From JBLNDJ01 sp050261515 (GTDB lineage Bacteria > Acidobacteriota > Terriglobia > Bryobacterales > Bryobacteraceae), in the NCBI GenBank assembly GCA_050261515.1, contig JBLNDJ010000058.1, forward strand, positions 1 through 64,000: a stretch of 64,000 nt of DNA. The letters run 5' to 3'. Below the pieces are notes generated by a model. That model saw only the letters and a program-made list of their open reading frames with translations, searched no databases and had not been told where the DNA came from. A program made the translations under genes and the position numbers. This document shows, piece after piece, positions 24,104 through 32,502 of this stretch. Each line of letters opens with the position of its first letter. The stretch's first letter is position 1.

Positions 24104-24721
24104 CTAAACCTTTACAGCCGGGGTCAGGTCGCGGCTGGTGATTACGCGGTCGATCATCCCGTACTCGACCGCCTGTTCGGCGTCCATGATGTAATCGCGA
24201 TCCACATCGCGCGCGATGCGCTCGACGGTCTGGCCGGTCGATTCCGCCAGGATGTCGTTCAGCATTTCCCGCATGCGCAGGATTTCCTTGGCGTAGATGT
24301 CAATATCGGCGGCCTGGCCGGCCAGCCCGCTCATCGAAGGCTGGTGAATCAGGATGCGCGAGTGCGGGAGGCTGTACCGCTTGCCCTTGGCTCCGGCGGC
24401 CAGCAGCACGGCGGCCATCGACGCCGCCTGGCCCACGCAGATCGTCACGATGTCCGGCTCGACGAAACGCATCGTATCGAGAATCGCGAGCCCGGCCGAG
24501 ATCGATCCACCCGGGGAATTGATATAAATCGAGATGTCCCTCTGAGGATCTTCCGCGGCCAGGAACAGCATCTGCGCGATCACGAGGTTCGCGACCGTAT
24601 CGTCGATCGGCGTGCCCAAAAAAATGATGTTCTCTTTCAGCAGCCGCGAGTAGATATCGTAAGCTCGTTCGCCCCGGGAAGTCTGTTCGACAACCATGGG
24701 GACAAGAACGGAATTGCCCAT
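24104..24721 (-). CDS. clpP: ATP-dependent Clp protease proteolytic subunit
   Basis: A 205-residue protein of the normal ClpP length. The catalytic triad is visible: Ser101 in GQAASMAAVLL, His126 in SRILIHQPSM, and Asp near 172 in IARDVDRDYIM. INSPGGSISAGLAILDTM is the conserved handle region before the nucleophile. It assembles into a 14-mer that degrades proteins fed by ClpX or ClpA/C. The usual partners tig and clpX are not adjacent; instead an Rrf2-type regulator lies 34 bases upstream in the same direction, so the two may share a transcript. An additional ClpP elsewhere in the genome is possible. Confidence 0.95.
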   Translation of the reverse strand: MGNSVLVPMVVEQTSRGERAYDIYSRLLKENIIFLGTPIDDTVANLVIAQMLFLAAEDPQRDISIYINSPGGSISAGLAILDTMRFVEPDIVTICVGQAASMAAVLLAAGAKGKRYSLPHSRILIHQPSMSGLAGQAADIDIYAKEILRMREMLNDILAESTGQTVERIARDVDRDYIMDAEQAVEYGMIDRVITSRDLTPAVKV

Positions 24722-24755
24722 CCGGGTTTCCTCCGACGGTCCTGGCGGACCTGAA

Positions 24756-25232
24756 TCAGCTCTTTTTGCTACCGGCCGCCGCCACCTTTTTCGCCTTGCG
24801 CGGCTTTTCGAGCGCCCGGCGCTTTTGTTCGAGGGCTGCGGCCAAATCCGCGATCGTGGTCTTCTCTAAGTATTCCATGATACGCGAGCGCAGCGCCTTC
24901 CACGAATCGTGCATCCCGCACGGGGCATCGTCGGTGCATTCGGAAAGGCCGCTGACGCACTTCTGGTAGTCGGTGAGACCGTCGAGGGCCTCGACGAGCT
25001 GGATGAGGCTGATATCCTTCGGCGGCGTGCGCAGGCTGAAGCCGCCGGTCGGGCCCTTGCTCGACCGCAGCAGGCCTTTTCTTGCCAGTTGTTGCAGAAT
25101 CTTCGCCAGGAAATGAGCTGGAATGCCCTCCTGCTCGGCGATCTGCTTCACCATGGCGTATTTGCCTTCCTGCACTTGCGCCAGGTTCACGAACGCGCGG
25201 ATAGCATACTCCGTGGATCGAGAGTAAATCAT
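24756..25232 (-). CDS. Rrf2-family transcriptional regulator with three conserved cysteines
   Basis: A 158-residue protein. The winged-helix domain occupies about 1-70 (IYSRSTEYAIRAFVNLAQ, then IPAHFLAKILQQLARKGLL and the wing KGPTGGFSL). Three cysteines at about 92, 99 and 105 (C-x6-C-x5-C) resemble the Fe-S cluster ligands of NsrR and IscR, so it probably senses nitric oxide, iron-sulfur status or redox. A Lys-rich tail follows. ATG 25232 has the strong ribosome site GGGAGGGGG. The AT-rich 25258-25285 stretch upstream is the only promoter-like region. It reads into clpP, an unusual partner. The Rrf2 assignment is sure; the sensed signal is not. Confidence 0.88.
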   Translation of the reverse strand: MIYSRSTEYAIRAFVNLAQVQEGKYAMVKQIAEQEGIPAHFLAKILQQLARKGLLRSSKGPTGGFSLRTPPKDISLIQLVEALDGLTDYQKCVSGLSECTDDAPCGMHDSWKALRSRIMEYLEKTTIADLAAALEQKRRALEKPRKAKKVAAAGSKKS

Positions 25233-25332
25233 GGTATTTCGGTTCCCCCTCCCAGAGCTACTTCAATACTCTTTTATCTTCAAAGATCGGAAGGGAAAAA
25301 GCAACTGGAATTTCGGAGTCCAGCCCCGCCGC

Positions 25333-26115
25333 CTAGAGATTAATGAAGCCTTCGAGGTATGGGACGGCCCGTCCCGCGATTGAGACGCGCCCGCCGAGGT
25401 CGCGGCAGAAGAGCTCGCCCGAGCGCGCGGAGACCTGCCAGGCCCGCAGTTCCGTCCTGCCCAGGCGCTTCGACCAGTAAGGGACGAGCGTGCAGTGCGC
25501 CGAGCCGGTGACCGGGTCCTCGTCTATGCCGCTGCCCGGGGCGAAGAAGCGGGAGACGAAGTCCGCCTCGCGCCCTGGAGCGGTCACGATGATGGCGAAC
25601 AGGCCGGTGGCGGCAAGCGCCCTCATGTCGGGGGAGAGGGCGCGAATGTCGTCCTCGGATTCGTAGACGGCCAGCGCGTCGCGCGAGGTCCAGAGTTCCT
25701 TCGGTGCCATTCCGAGCGCCGCCGCGAGCGCCGGATTGGGCGGGCAGGGTTGCGGAGGCCGCGCCGGGAAGTCCATCGAGAGCAGGTCGCCCTGGCGCTC
25801 GACCCGCAGCTCGCCGCTGCGCGTTTCGAAGCGCACGAGGCGGGCAGCCGACTCCAGGTAGTTCAAGACCACGTACGCGGAGGCTAGCGTGGCATGACCG
25901 CAGAGGTCTATTTCGGAGACCGGCGTGAACCAGCGGAGGTGGTAGCGGCCCTCGCCCCGGCGCACGAAGAACGCCGTCTCGGAGAGATTGTTCTCAGCCG
26001 CGATGGACTGCATGAGGGCGTCGTCGAGCCACTCGTTCAGAGGGCAGACCGCGGCCGGGTTACCTGCGAACAGGCGGGCCGCGAAGGCATCGATCTGGTA
26101 GATGGGTATTTTCAT
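25333..26115 (-). CDS. PhzF-family isomerase/epimerase-like protein
   Basis: A 260-residue protein with the two-lobed PhzF/diaminopimelate-epimerase fold. The family motifs are FAGNPAAVC (16-24), the catalytic Glu46 in NNLSETAFF, GHATLASA (about 73-80) and EDPVTGSAHC (about 202-211). PhzF catalyses isomerisation of a trans-dihydroanthranilate in phenazine synthesis, but most homologues act on other, unknown substrates, and no phenazine genes are here. A stable hairpin separates it from the GH116 gene, so it is probably transcribed alone. ATG 26115 gives the standard N-terminus. Confidence 0.9.
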   Translation of the reverse strand: MKIPIYQIDAFAARLFAGNPAAVCPLNEWLDDALMQSIAAENNLSETAFFVRRGEGRYHLRWFTPVSEIDLCGHATLASAYVVLNYLESAARLVRFETRSGELRVERQGDLLSMDFPARPPQPCPPNPALAAALGMAPKELWTSRDALAVYESEDDIRALSPDMRALAATGLFAIIVTAPGREADFVSRFFAPGSGIDEDPVTGSAHCTLVPYWSKRLGRTELRAWQVSARSGELFCRDLGGRVSIAGRAVPYLEGFINL

Positions 26116-26118
26116 AGT

Positions 26119-26160
26119 CGGGCGGCCCCCCTGGCCGGACTGGCCGGGCCAGGGGGCCCG
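26119..26160 (-). terminator. Long GC-rich hairpin between phzF and the GH116 gene
   Basis: An interrupted inverted repeat: CGGGCGGCCCCCCTGGCC (26119-26136) against GGCCAGGGGGCCCG (26147-26160), with a short bulge and a loop of about 10 bases. It lies 15 bases beyond the GH116 stop on the minus strand and just before the ATG of phzF, so it could end GH116 transcription or attenuate phzF. There is no T-run. Confidence 0.5.
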
Positions 26161-26175
26161 ATGAGGGTCTTCGCC

Positions 26176-28779
26176 CTATGCCAGCGAAACCGTGAGCGTC
26201 TCGCCGGGGGCCACCTTTACCGGCGACGTGAACCGGACCGACGCCTCGCCGCCCGACACCGTGACGGTCGCGGGCCGCGCCGATTTCACTTTGGCGGATG
26301 CCCCTGCAAACGGCACCCGCAGAGTGGAAAGCTCGAGCGCGCCGCCGTGCACACGGATCTCGGTCTTGCCGCCCTGCTGGCTGTAAACGCCCCACGACGT
26401 TCCCGTCGAGAACAGGCAGCGGAACGCGCCCGCGTTCACGCGCGGCCGGAACCGCAGGTCGCGCTCGGGCGCCGAGTAGGCGAACCCGGAAAGCGCCGTC
26501 AGCAGAGACCAGCTCGCCATCGCGCGGGCGTAGTGGTGGCCGCACTCGACCTCGTTCCAGGGGTTGCGCCGCGCGCCGTCGTACCGTGCCCGCGCGCCTT
26601 TGACGATCGCGAGCCCCTCGGCGACCATTCCTTCGTACATCAGGTGCGCCGCCACCTGGTATTCGATGCCGGTCCAGACCTCGTCGGAGTAGGGGAACGG
26701 AATCGCGGGCCGCCCGCCGCGCGGCCAGCTGCACAGCAGGAGCCCGGACTCGTCGTTGAGGGCGTAAATGCGCTGGGTGTTCGGGAAATCGTCGAAGCTT
26801 GTTCGGAAATTGTGCTTGTAAATAGCCGCCAGTGTGCTTTTCACGTGCTCGTGCGGGAGCAGCTTGCCGAGATCGACCACCTCGGCGAACCACTGGCCGA
26901 GCAACTGGTCCGAAAGGCATCCGCCGCCGTACTGATACTTGCCCGCCTTCTGCGGCTTCTCGTCGATCTTCTGGACGTAGAATTCGCCGTTCCACAGCTC
27001 GCGGTCGAGGTTGGCCGCGCCGTCGCGCAGGACCTTCTCGTAGGCCTCGGCCGCGGCGCCGTCGCCGAGGTGCCGCGCCATTTTGACCGCGGCCGCAAGC
27101 GCCCCCAGGTACAGCGAGCTGACGAACGAATTCGGGCCGTAGAACTCGATGTCGTAGGTGTTGTGCTGCTCGCCTTCCATCACGCCGTCGCGGTCGGCGT
27201 CCCACTGCGTCCAGGCATACTCGAGCGCGCGCTTCACATTCGGCCAGAGCTTGCGCAGCCACTCGTCGTCGCCCGAGAGCCTCCACTCGCGGTAGGTCTT
27301 CATGACGCAGCCCATCTGCCCGTCGGCGGCGGGACGGAAATCGTTGCCGCCCTGCTTGAGCGGCACAGGCGTGCGGAAGCTCATCGAACCGTCCGGCCGC
27401 ATGTTGACGAAGAAGTCCGTCTCGCGCATGCTGCGCTCGAGGTCGGGGTACAGATGCGCGATGGCTTGTTCGTAGTTGTACACGTGCGTGCAGTTCATCG
27501 GGCAGCAGCCGGAGTTGTCGTTGCAGCCCTCGAACGCCAGCGTGCGCTTGCCTTCCATGACCATCACGGTGTTCGTGCGCAGGATGGAGGCCTGGCTCGA
27601 GACGGCGTCGATCACCGGCTCGGGCAGCGTCGAGGAGTAGAGCGCGTCCCGATACTGTTCGGAGCGCCGTTTGAGCGGCTCGAGGTCGCGCAGCATGCGG
27701 AAAGCGGGCTCCCATGCCGAAGGCCAGCGCGTGCCGTATTCGTTCCGCACCACCTCGCCTTTGTGCGCCTCGCCGGACCAGTAGTTCTCGGTGTTCGGGA
27801 AGTGCCACGCGAGCACGAACGGAATCGTCCGCGTCTCGCCCGGCTTCAGGGTGAAGTGCGCGGCGAGCGTGGCGTATTCGGTACTGCGGTCGTCGGAGGG
27901 CTTGGCGGGCGCGCCCGCGAAGCGGCCCTTGGCGAGGTACTCGTCCCACCACTTCTGAAAGTCGTCCCACCAGTCGCCGTGCTCCCAGGTGAGGCGGTAG
28001 GAGACATCGCCGGCGGCGGTCGCGAGCGCCACGCTGCCGAAGCGCGTCGAATCCTTCGCGTACTTCTCAGACCGCATGAAGATGCCGCGCACGCCCGCCT
28101 CGGAGCGGAACTCGTTCACGTTCTGCCCGAAGAAGGACGCGCCGCGGCCGCCGAGCTTCGACACGCCGTCGTAGCCCACAGGGTTCATCATTGAGAACGC
28201 CAGCGCGGCATCGATGGCGGACGGCGCGCGCGACGTCACCTTGTAGGCGAGGACGGCGACCGGGAGGCTCGAATCTTCCGTCGCCAGCGGGATCATCGGG
28301 TTGAACGCCTCGAGCGACACCTCGACCGGGAGTTTCGCGTCGCGGAAATCGATGCGCGCCAGCGGGTACGCGCCCGTGAAGACGGCGTCGCGGAAGCGCG
28401 GCAGGCCGAGGCCGGTGTCCCGCCGCACGCCGGATTCGCCGCTGAAGGGAGGAAGCGGCTGGCGCTCGACCACGCGCACGAGCGGCTTCGCCAGCCCGCC
28501 GCCCGCCAGGCGCAGCGCCGCGAAGGTGAACGGCATGGTGGCGCCCTTGTTCGGCCGGTTGAAGATCTCCCAATCGCGCAGGCTGCCGAATCCGCTCAGC
28601 GAAACCGTGCCGGTGCCGATCCCTCCGAGAGGGAAAGCGATCTCGCGCAGGGCCTCGCCGCGGTACTTGCGCGCCGGGACCGGCCCCGCCGGTTTCAAAG
28701 CCGGGCTGCCCGCTTTCTGCGCGTTCAGCGCGGGAGCGGCCGCAGCCGTCATCATCAACTGCCTTCTGGTCATCTTCAT
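26176..28779 (-). CDS. GH116-family beta-glucosidase/glucosylceramidase-like protein, Tat-exported
   Basis: An 867-residue protein. A twin-arginine signal (MTRRQLMMTAAAA) is followed by an N-terminal beta-sandwich domain (REIAFPLGGIGTGTVSLSGFGSLRDWEIFN, about 45-74, is diagnostic for GH116/GBA2). An (alpha/alpha)6 barrel follows. By comparison with human GBA2, the candidate nucleophile is Glu417 in FEG and the acid/base is Asp624 in CLSDQLLGQW. These assignments were made from memory of GBA2 and not by alignment. GH116 enzymes cleave beta-linked glucose, xylose or N-acetylglucosamine from lipids or oligosaccharides. ATG 28779 overlaps the stop of the CobW gene as ATGA. It may act on plant or fungal glycans in the periplasm. 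Confidence 0.9.
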   Translation of the reverse strand: MKMTRRQLMMTAAAAPALNAQKAGSPALKPAGPVPARKYRGEALREIAFPLGGIGTGTVSLSGFGSLRDWEIFNRPNKGATMPFTFAALRLAGGGLAKPLVRVVERQPLPPFSGESGVRRDTGLGLPRFRDAVFTGAYPLARIDFRDAKLPVEVSLEAFNPMIPLATEDSSLPVAVLAYKVTSRAPSAIDAALAFSMMNPVGYDGVSKLGGRGASFFGQNVNEFRSEAGVRGIFMRSEKYAKDSTRFGSVALATAAGDVSYRLTWEHGDWWDDFQKWWDEYLAKGRFAGAPAKPSDDRSTEYATLAAHFTLKPGETRTIPFVLAWHFPNTENYWSGEAHKGEVVRNEYGTRWPSAWEPAFRMLRDLEPLKRRSEQYRDALYSSTLPEPVIDAVSSQASILRTNTVMVMEGKRTLAFEGCNDNSGCCPMNCTHVYNYEQAIAHLYPDLERSMRETDFFVNMRPDGSMSFRTPVPLKQGGNDFRPAADGQMGCVMKTYREWRLSGDDEWLRKLWPNVKRALEYAWTQWDADRDGVMEGEQHNTYDIEFYGPNSFVSSLYLGALAAAVKMARHLGDGAAAEAYEKVLRDGAANLDRELWNGEFYVQKIDEKPQKAGKYQYGGGCLSDQLLGQWFAEVVDLGKLLPHEHVKSTLAAIYKHNFRTSFDDFPNTQRIYALNDESGLLLCSWPRGGRPAIPFPYSDEVWTGIEYQVAAHLMYEGMVAEGLAIVKGARARYDGARRNPWNEVECGHHYARAMASWSLLTALSGFAYSAPERDLRFRPRVNAGAFRCLFSTGTSWGVYSQQGGKTEIRVHGGALELSTLRVPFAGASAKVKSARPATVTVSGGEASVRFTSPVKVAPGETLTVSLA

Positions 28780-29831
28780 GCGATCTCCGTAACCCGCTTT
28801 TCCGGCCTCGGCGGCGACGGCCGGAACGATTCGTAATGCTTCACGCGCACGCGTCCGGGCAGGCTCCGCGCCGCCGCGGACACCGCCTCCGAGAGCGTCT
28901 CGGGCGCGCCCGCCGCCCTGAGGTTGAGCACGATCCGGTGCGAAAGCGAAGGCGGCGCATCGAGCGCGCCTTCGACCGCCGGTTCCTCGCCGTTCCGGCA
29001 GACGCTGGCCTTCAGCCATCCGCCCGCAGCTTCCACAAAGACTTTCAGGTGTGCGATGGACGCGCCCGCCGCGGTGAGCCCGCGGTCGAGGTCGCGCAGA
29101 AACGGTCCCGCGACAGCCGCGGGGGTGAGGGCGCGCGAGGCGCGCAGGTCCGCGGTCCAGTTCAGCCAGCCAAGCGCGGCTTCGGCTTCGGCGTAGCGCT
29201 CGTAGTCGATCTCGAGCGGCCGCGCGCCCGCTTCGCCCGGCGCGTTCAGCACTTCATCGAGCCACCCCGCGACGCCCTCGCCCGTGTGCGCACTGAGCCG
29301 CCGCGCGGCGACTCCGGGAAGCGAGGGAACCGGCGCGCCGCCGTCCGTCTTGCTGAAGCAGACGATGTCGGCTTCGGCGATCTGCTTCTGAAACAGATAC
29401 GCGAGATTCGGATCGGCTTCCGGCGCGAGCAGCTCGGCCGCGCGCGCGGGCTCGACCAGCACAGTCAGCGGCGCCGTGCGGAACCGGTCGCCGTAGAACC
29501 GCCGGATCGGCCGCACGACCGTAGCCGCGAGGTCCGTGCAGCTTCCCACAGGCTCGGCCAGGATGATCTCAGGGTCCGAAGAGGCAAGCAGCCGGTCCGA
29601 GCACGCCAGGAAGTCCGACAGCCGGCAACAGAAGCAGCCGCCTGCGACCTCCTCGGCAGCCAGGCCCGTGCTGCGCGCCGTGTGCGTGTCCACCAGATCG
29701 CCGCCCTGGTCGTTCAGAATCACGGCAACGCGCTTGCCGGCGAGCTTGAGGCGCTCCGCCGCCGCCAGCAGCAGGGTCGTCTTCCCCGCCCCGAGAAATC
29801 CGCCGACCAGAACAAGGACCGGAACAGGCAT
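28776..29831 (-). CDS. CobW/G3E-family GTP-binding protein (metallochaperone)
   Basis: A 351-residue GTPase. Its P-loop is GGFLGAGKTT (10-19). The GGCFCC motif (about 65-70), a CxCC-type metal-binding loop, defines the G3E COG0523 group that delivers Zn, Co or Fe. Switch-like LAEPVGSCTD (about 92-101) and SKTD (about 160-163, in place of NKxD) complete nucleotide binding. The C-terminal region lacks the usual CobW_C His-rich stretch, so the target is unclear. It overlaps the GH116 start by ATGA, so it may help assemble a metal protein made from the same transcript, though GH116 enzymes are not known to need a chaperone. A shared regulator may explain the pairing. Confidence 0.87.
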   Translation of the reverse strand: MPVPVLVLVGGFLGAGKTTLLLAAAERLKLAGKRVAVILNDQGGDLVDTHTARSTGLAAEEVAGGCFCCRLSDFLACSDRLLASSDPEIILAEPVGSCTDLAATVVRPIRRFYGDRFRTAPLTVLVEPARAAELLAPEADPNLAYLFQKQIAEADIVCFSKTDGGAPVPSLPGVAARRLSAHTGEGVAGWLDEVLNAPGEAGARPLEIDYERYAEAEAALGWLNWTADLRASRALTPAAVAGPFLRDLDRGLTAAGASIAHLKVFVEAAGGWLKASVCRNGEEPAVEGALDAPPSLSHRIVLNLRAAGAPETLSEAVSAAARSLPGRVRVKHYESFRPSPPRPEKRVTEIA

Positions 29832-29906
29832 CGAATCGACGAGCTTAGCAGAGCCGGAGGTCCTGTTTCAGGCCTATGCTACTGTTGTCTCAACAAGGGG
29901 GTTTTA

Positions 29907-30746
29907 ATGAACCGGCGTGAATTTCTGCTCGGAGGCGCGGCGGCAGTTCTGGCGCACGCCAGTCCGGCGAAGAAACTGGCAACCGACCGCGTGAAGCTCG
30001 GCCCCATGAAGGTCGAGGTAAGCCGTCTCGCCATGGGCACGGGAACCAACGGCGTCGGCGGCAGTTCGAACCAGACGCGAAAGCTCGGGCTGAACGGCCT
30101 CGCCGACCTGCTGCACGCCGCTTACGACCAGGGCGTGACGTTCTGGGATTCGGCCGATCAGTACGGCACCCACCCGCATCTTCGCGCGGCGCTCAAACGC
30201 GGCATCCCGCGCGAGAAGGTTACGATCCTGAGCAAGACGCACGCCTCCACCGAGAAGGAAATGCGCGCGGACCTCGACCGCTTCCGGCGCGAGCTGGGCA
30301 CGGACTACATCGACATTCTGCTGCTGCACGACATGGAGGAGGACGACTGGCCCGAACGCAAAAAGGGCGCCATGGCCGTCATCTCCGAGGCGCGCGAGCG
30401 CGGCATCGTAAAAACGCACGGGACGTCCTGCCACACGCTCGGCGCGCTGAAGGCGGCGGCGGCAAGCCCCTGGGTGCAGGTGGATCTGGCGCGCATCAAC
30501 CCCGCGCAGTTGCACATGGACGCCGACCCGAAGACCGTGACCGGCGTACTTCGCGGGATGAAAGCCGCGGGCAAGGGTGTAATCGGGATGAAGATTCTGG
30601 GCGCGGGCGGCTTGCGCCGGCGCCCGGACGAAGCGCTTCGGTACGCGCTCGCGCTCGACTGCATCGATTGTTTCACGATCGGCAGCGAGAATCGAAGCGA
30701 GTTCGAGGACCTCGTGCGGCGGATCCCCGCCGCAAGCCTCGCCTGA
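29907..30746 (+). CDS. Tat-exported aldo/keto reductase
   Basis: A 279-residue protein with a twin-arginine signal (MNRREFLLGGAAAVLAHA). It has an aldo/keto reductase (TIM) domain with WDSADQYGTH (about 83-92), which holds the catalytic Tyr and Asp. Lys in ILSKTHAST and His in LLLHDMEED complete the tetrad. NADPH-binding elements (EN, ENRS.F) lie at the C-terminus. The message starts near TATGCT (29875-29880), with a purine-rich AAGGGGG before ATG 29907. Exported reductases of this kind in Acidobacteria and Planctomycetes are suspected to act on sugars or lack bound cofactor; the substrate is unknown. Confidence 0.87.
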   Translation: MNRREFLLGGAAAVLAHASPAKKLATDRVKLGPMKVEVSRLAMGTGTNGVGGSSNQTRKLGLNGLADLLHAAYDQGVTFWDSADQYGTHPHLRAALKRGIPREKVTILSKTHASTEKEMRADLDRFRRELGTDYIDILLLHDMEEDDWPERKKGAMAVISEARERGIVKTHGTSCHTLGALKAAAASPWVQVDLARINPAQLHMDADPKTVTGVLRGMKAAGKGVIGMKILGAGGLRRRPDEALRYALALDCIDCFTIGSENRSEFEDLVRRIPAASLA

Positions 30747-30747
30747 T

Positions 30748-32463
30748 CTACCAGAACAGAATATTCAGCGCGACGAAGGCCGCCCCGACCGCCGCGGCCC
30801 AGAAAACCGGGCGTTTGAACAGCGGGAATGCGCCTTCCGACGGCAGCTCCGTCATGCCGTACACCAGGCCTTTTAGCTCGTGCGCGGGCTTGGGCTTCGT
30901 GAACAGAGTCACGATCACCGTTACGCCCACGTTCGCGATGAGAGACCACATGGCACGGTAAATGTTCTCCGCCATGTCCTTCGCGTTGTGAGAGAACGCC
31001 ACGTAAACCACCGCGCCCGGATCGAGTTTCACCCACAGCCACAGCAGGAACGACGTCAGGATTCCCGCCAGCAGTCCCCAGAATCCGGCGGCCGGCGTCG
31101 TGCGCTTCCACAGCATGCCGAGGATCACGGTCCCGAACATCGGCACGATGAAGAACACGAAGATCACCTGCGCATAGACGATGATGCTCGAGAACTGCAT
31201 CACGAGATACGCCGTCCCGATGCTGATGAACACGCCGAGCAGCGAGCACCAGCGGCCCATTTTGACGTAGTGCGCGTCGGAAGCGGTCTTCCTGATGAGC
31301 GGGCGGTAGATGTCGTAGGTCCAGACGGTCGCGAACGCGCTCACGTTGCCCGCCATGCCGGACATGAAGCCCGCGATGAGAGCCGTCACGCCGAGCCCGA
31401 GCAGCCCCGGCCCGCAGTAGCGCGCCAGCATCAGCGGCAGCACTTCGTTGTACGTGTGCAGGCCGGGCGCCGCCTGCGTTTCCGGCACCAGCTTGAACGG
31501 CAGCACCGCGAGCCCAAGCAGTCCGGGCAGGATCACGATGAGCGGCACCATCATCTTGAAGAACGACCCGATGATGGTCCCGAGCTTCGCCGAGCGCAGG
31601 TCCTTGGCGGCCATCACGCGCTGCACAACCAGGAAATCCGTCGTCCAGTAGCCGAAGGAAATCGCCAGGCCCCACCCGAAGACGATGCCCGTCCAGTGTA
31701 TGCCCATCGGGTTGTCCGTGAACGAACCGACGGTGCTCCACATGTGCGTGAAATCCTGGCCCGGAAAGTTCTTCGCGATGCGGGCGACCATGCCGCTCCA
31801 GCCGCCGGTCTCGATCAGGCCGACGATGGGGATCACCAGGCAGCCGAGCCAGATCAGAAAGAACTGAAGCACTTCGTTGAAAATCGCCGAAAGCAGCCCG
31901 CCCGCGACCACGTAGATGGCGACCGTGAGCGACGACACCCAGATGCTGAAGTGTATGTCCCAGCCGAGAATGACCTTCATGATGACCGCCATCGAATACA
32001 TATTGATGCCGCTCATGAGAATGGTCATCACGGCGAAGGAGATGGCCGACAGCGACCGCGACCCTTCGCCGAAGCGCAGCTTGAGGTAGCCCGGCACCGA
32101 GTGAGTTTTGCAGATGTAATAGAACGGCAGCATCACCAGCGCGAGGAACAGAATCGCCGGGACGGCCGCGATCCAGTAGGCGTGCGCGACCAGGATGCCG
32201 TACTGATAGGTGGCGGCCGCGTAGCCCATCATTTCGAGCGACCCGAGGTTCGCCGAAATGAAGCTGAGGCCCGCGATCCAGGCCGTCATCTCGCGGCCGG
32301 CCATGAAGAAGTCTTCGCCGGTGTTCGCGAATCGCTTCAGGTAGAAGCCGATCGCGAGCACCAGCGCGAAATAAAGACCGATGATGATGATGTCAACGGC
32401 GCCGACCGACATCAGCCGGTCCGGTGTTGCGGCAAAGAAGCAAAGCGGCATGGAGTCACCCAT
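30748..32463 (-). CDS. Sodium/solute symporter (SSS family), probable sugar transporter
   Basis: A 571-residue inner-membrane protein with about 14 transmembrane helices. Helix 1 (DIIIIGLYFALVLAIGFYLKRF) and EDFFMAGREMTAWIAGLSFISANLG are the SSS N-terminal signature, and SGINMYSMAVIMK and FMSGMAGNVSAFATVWTYDIYRP are the later Na+-site regions. It couples Na+ to substrate uptake. It lies 39 bases beyond the 3' end of a GH20 hexosaminidase gene transcribed in the same direction, so it may import N-acetylglucosamine released outside the cytosol; this is inference. ATG 32463 is used; 32451 is a close alternative start. Confidence 0.9.
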   Translation of the reverse strand: MGDSMPLCFFAATPDRLMSVGAVDIIIIGLYFALVLAIGFYLKRFANTGEDFFMAGREMTAWIAGLSFISANLGSLEMMGYAAATYQYGILVAHAYWIAAVPAILFLALVMLPFYYICKTHSVPGYLKLRFGEGSRSLSAISFAVMTILMSGINMYSMAVIMKVILGWDIHFSIWVSSLTVAIYVVAGGLLSAIFNEVLQFFLIWLGCLVIPIVGLIETGGWSGMVARIAKNFPGQDFTHMWSTVGSFTDNPMGIHWTGIVFGWGLAISFGYWTTDFLVVQRVMAAKDLRSAKLGTIIGSFFKMMVPLIVILPGLLGLAVLPFKLVPETQAAPGLHTYNEVLPLMLARYCGPGLLGLGVTALIAGFMSGMAGNVSAFATVWTYDIYRPLIRKTASDAHYVKMGRWCSLLGVFISIGTAYLVMQFSSIIVYAQVIFVFFIVPMFGTVILGMLWKRTTPAAGFWGLLAGILTSFLLWLWVKLDPGAVVYVAFSHNAKDMAENIYRAMWSLIANVGVTVIVTLFTKPKPAHELKGLVYGMTELPSEGAFPLFKRPVFWAAAVGAAFVALNILFW

Positions 32464-32502
32464 TTTACACGGGACCGGGCGCTCCGAAAATGAGCCGTGG
32501 CT

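Noticed and set aside
25894..28194. 766-codon plus-strand ORF opposite GH116
   Set aside because: Antisense shadow of GH116; Arg/Val/Ala/Glu-rich without motifs.
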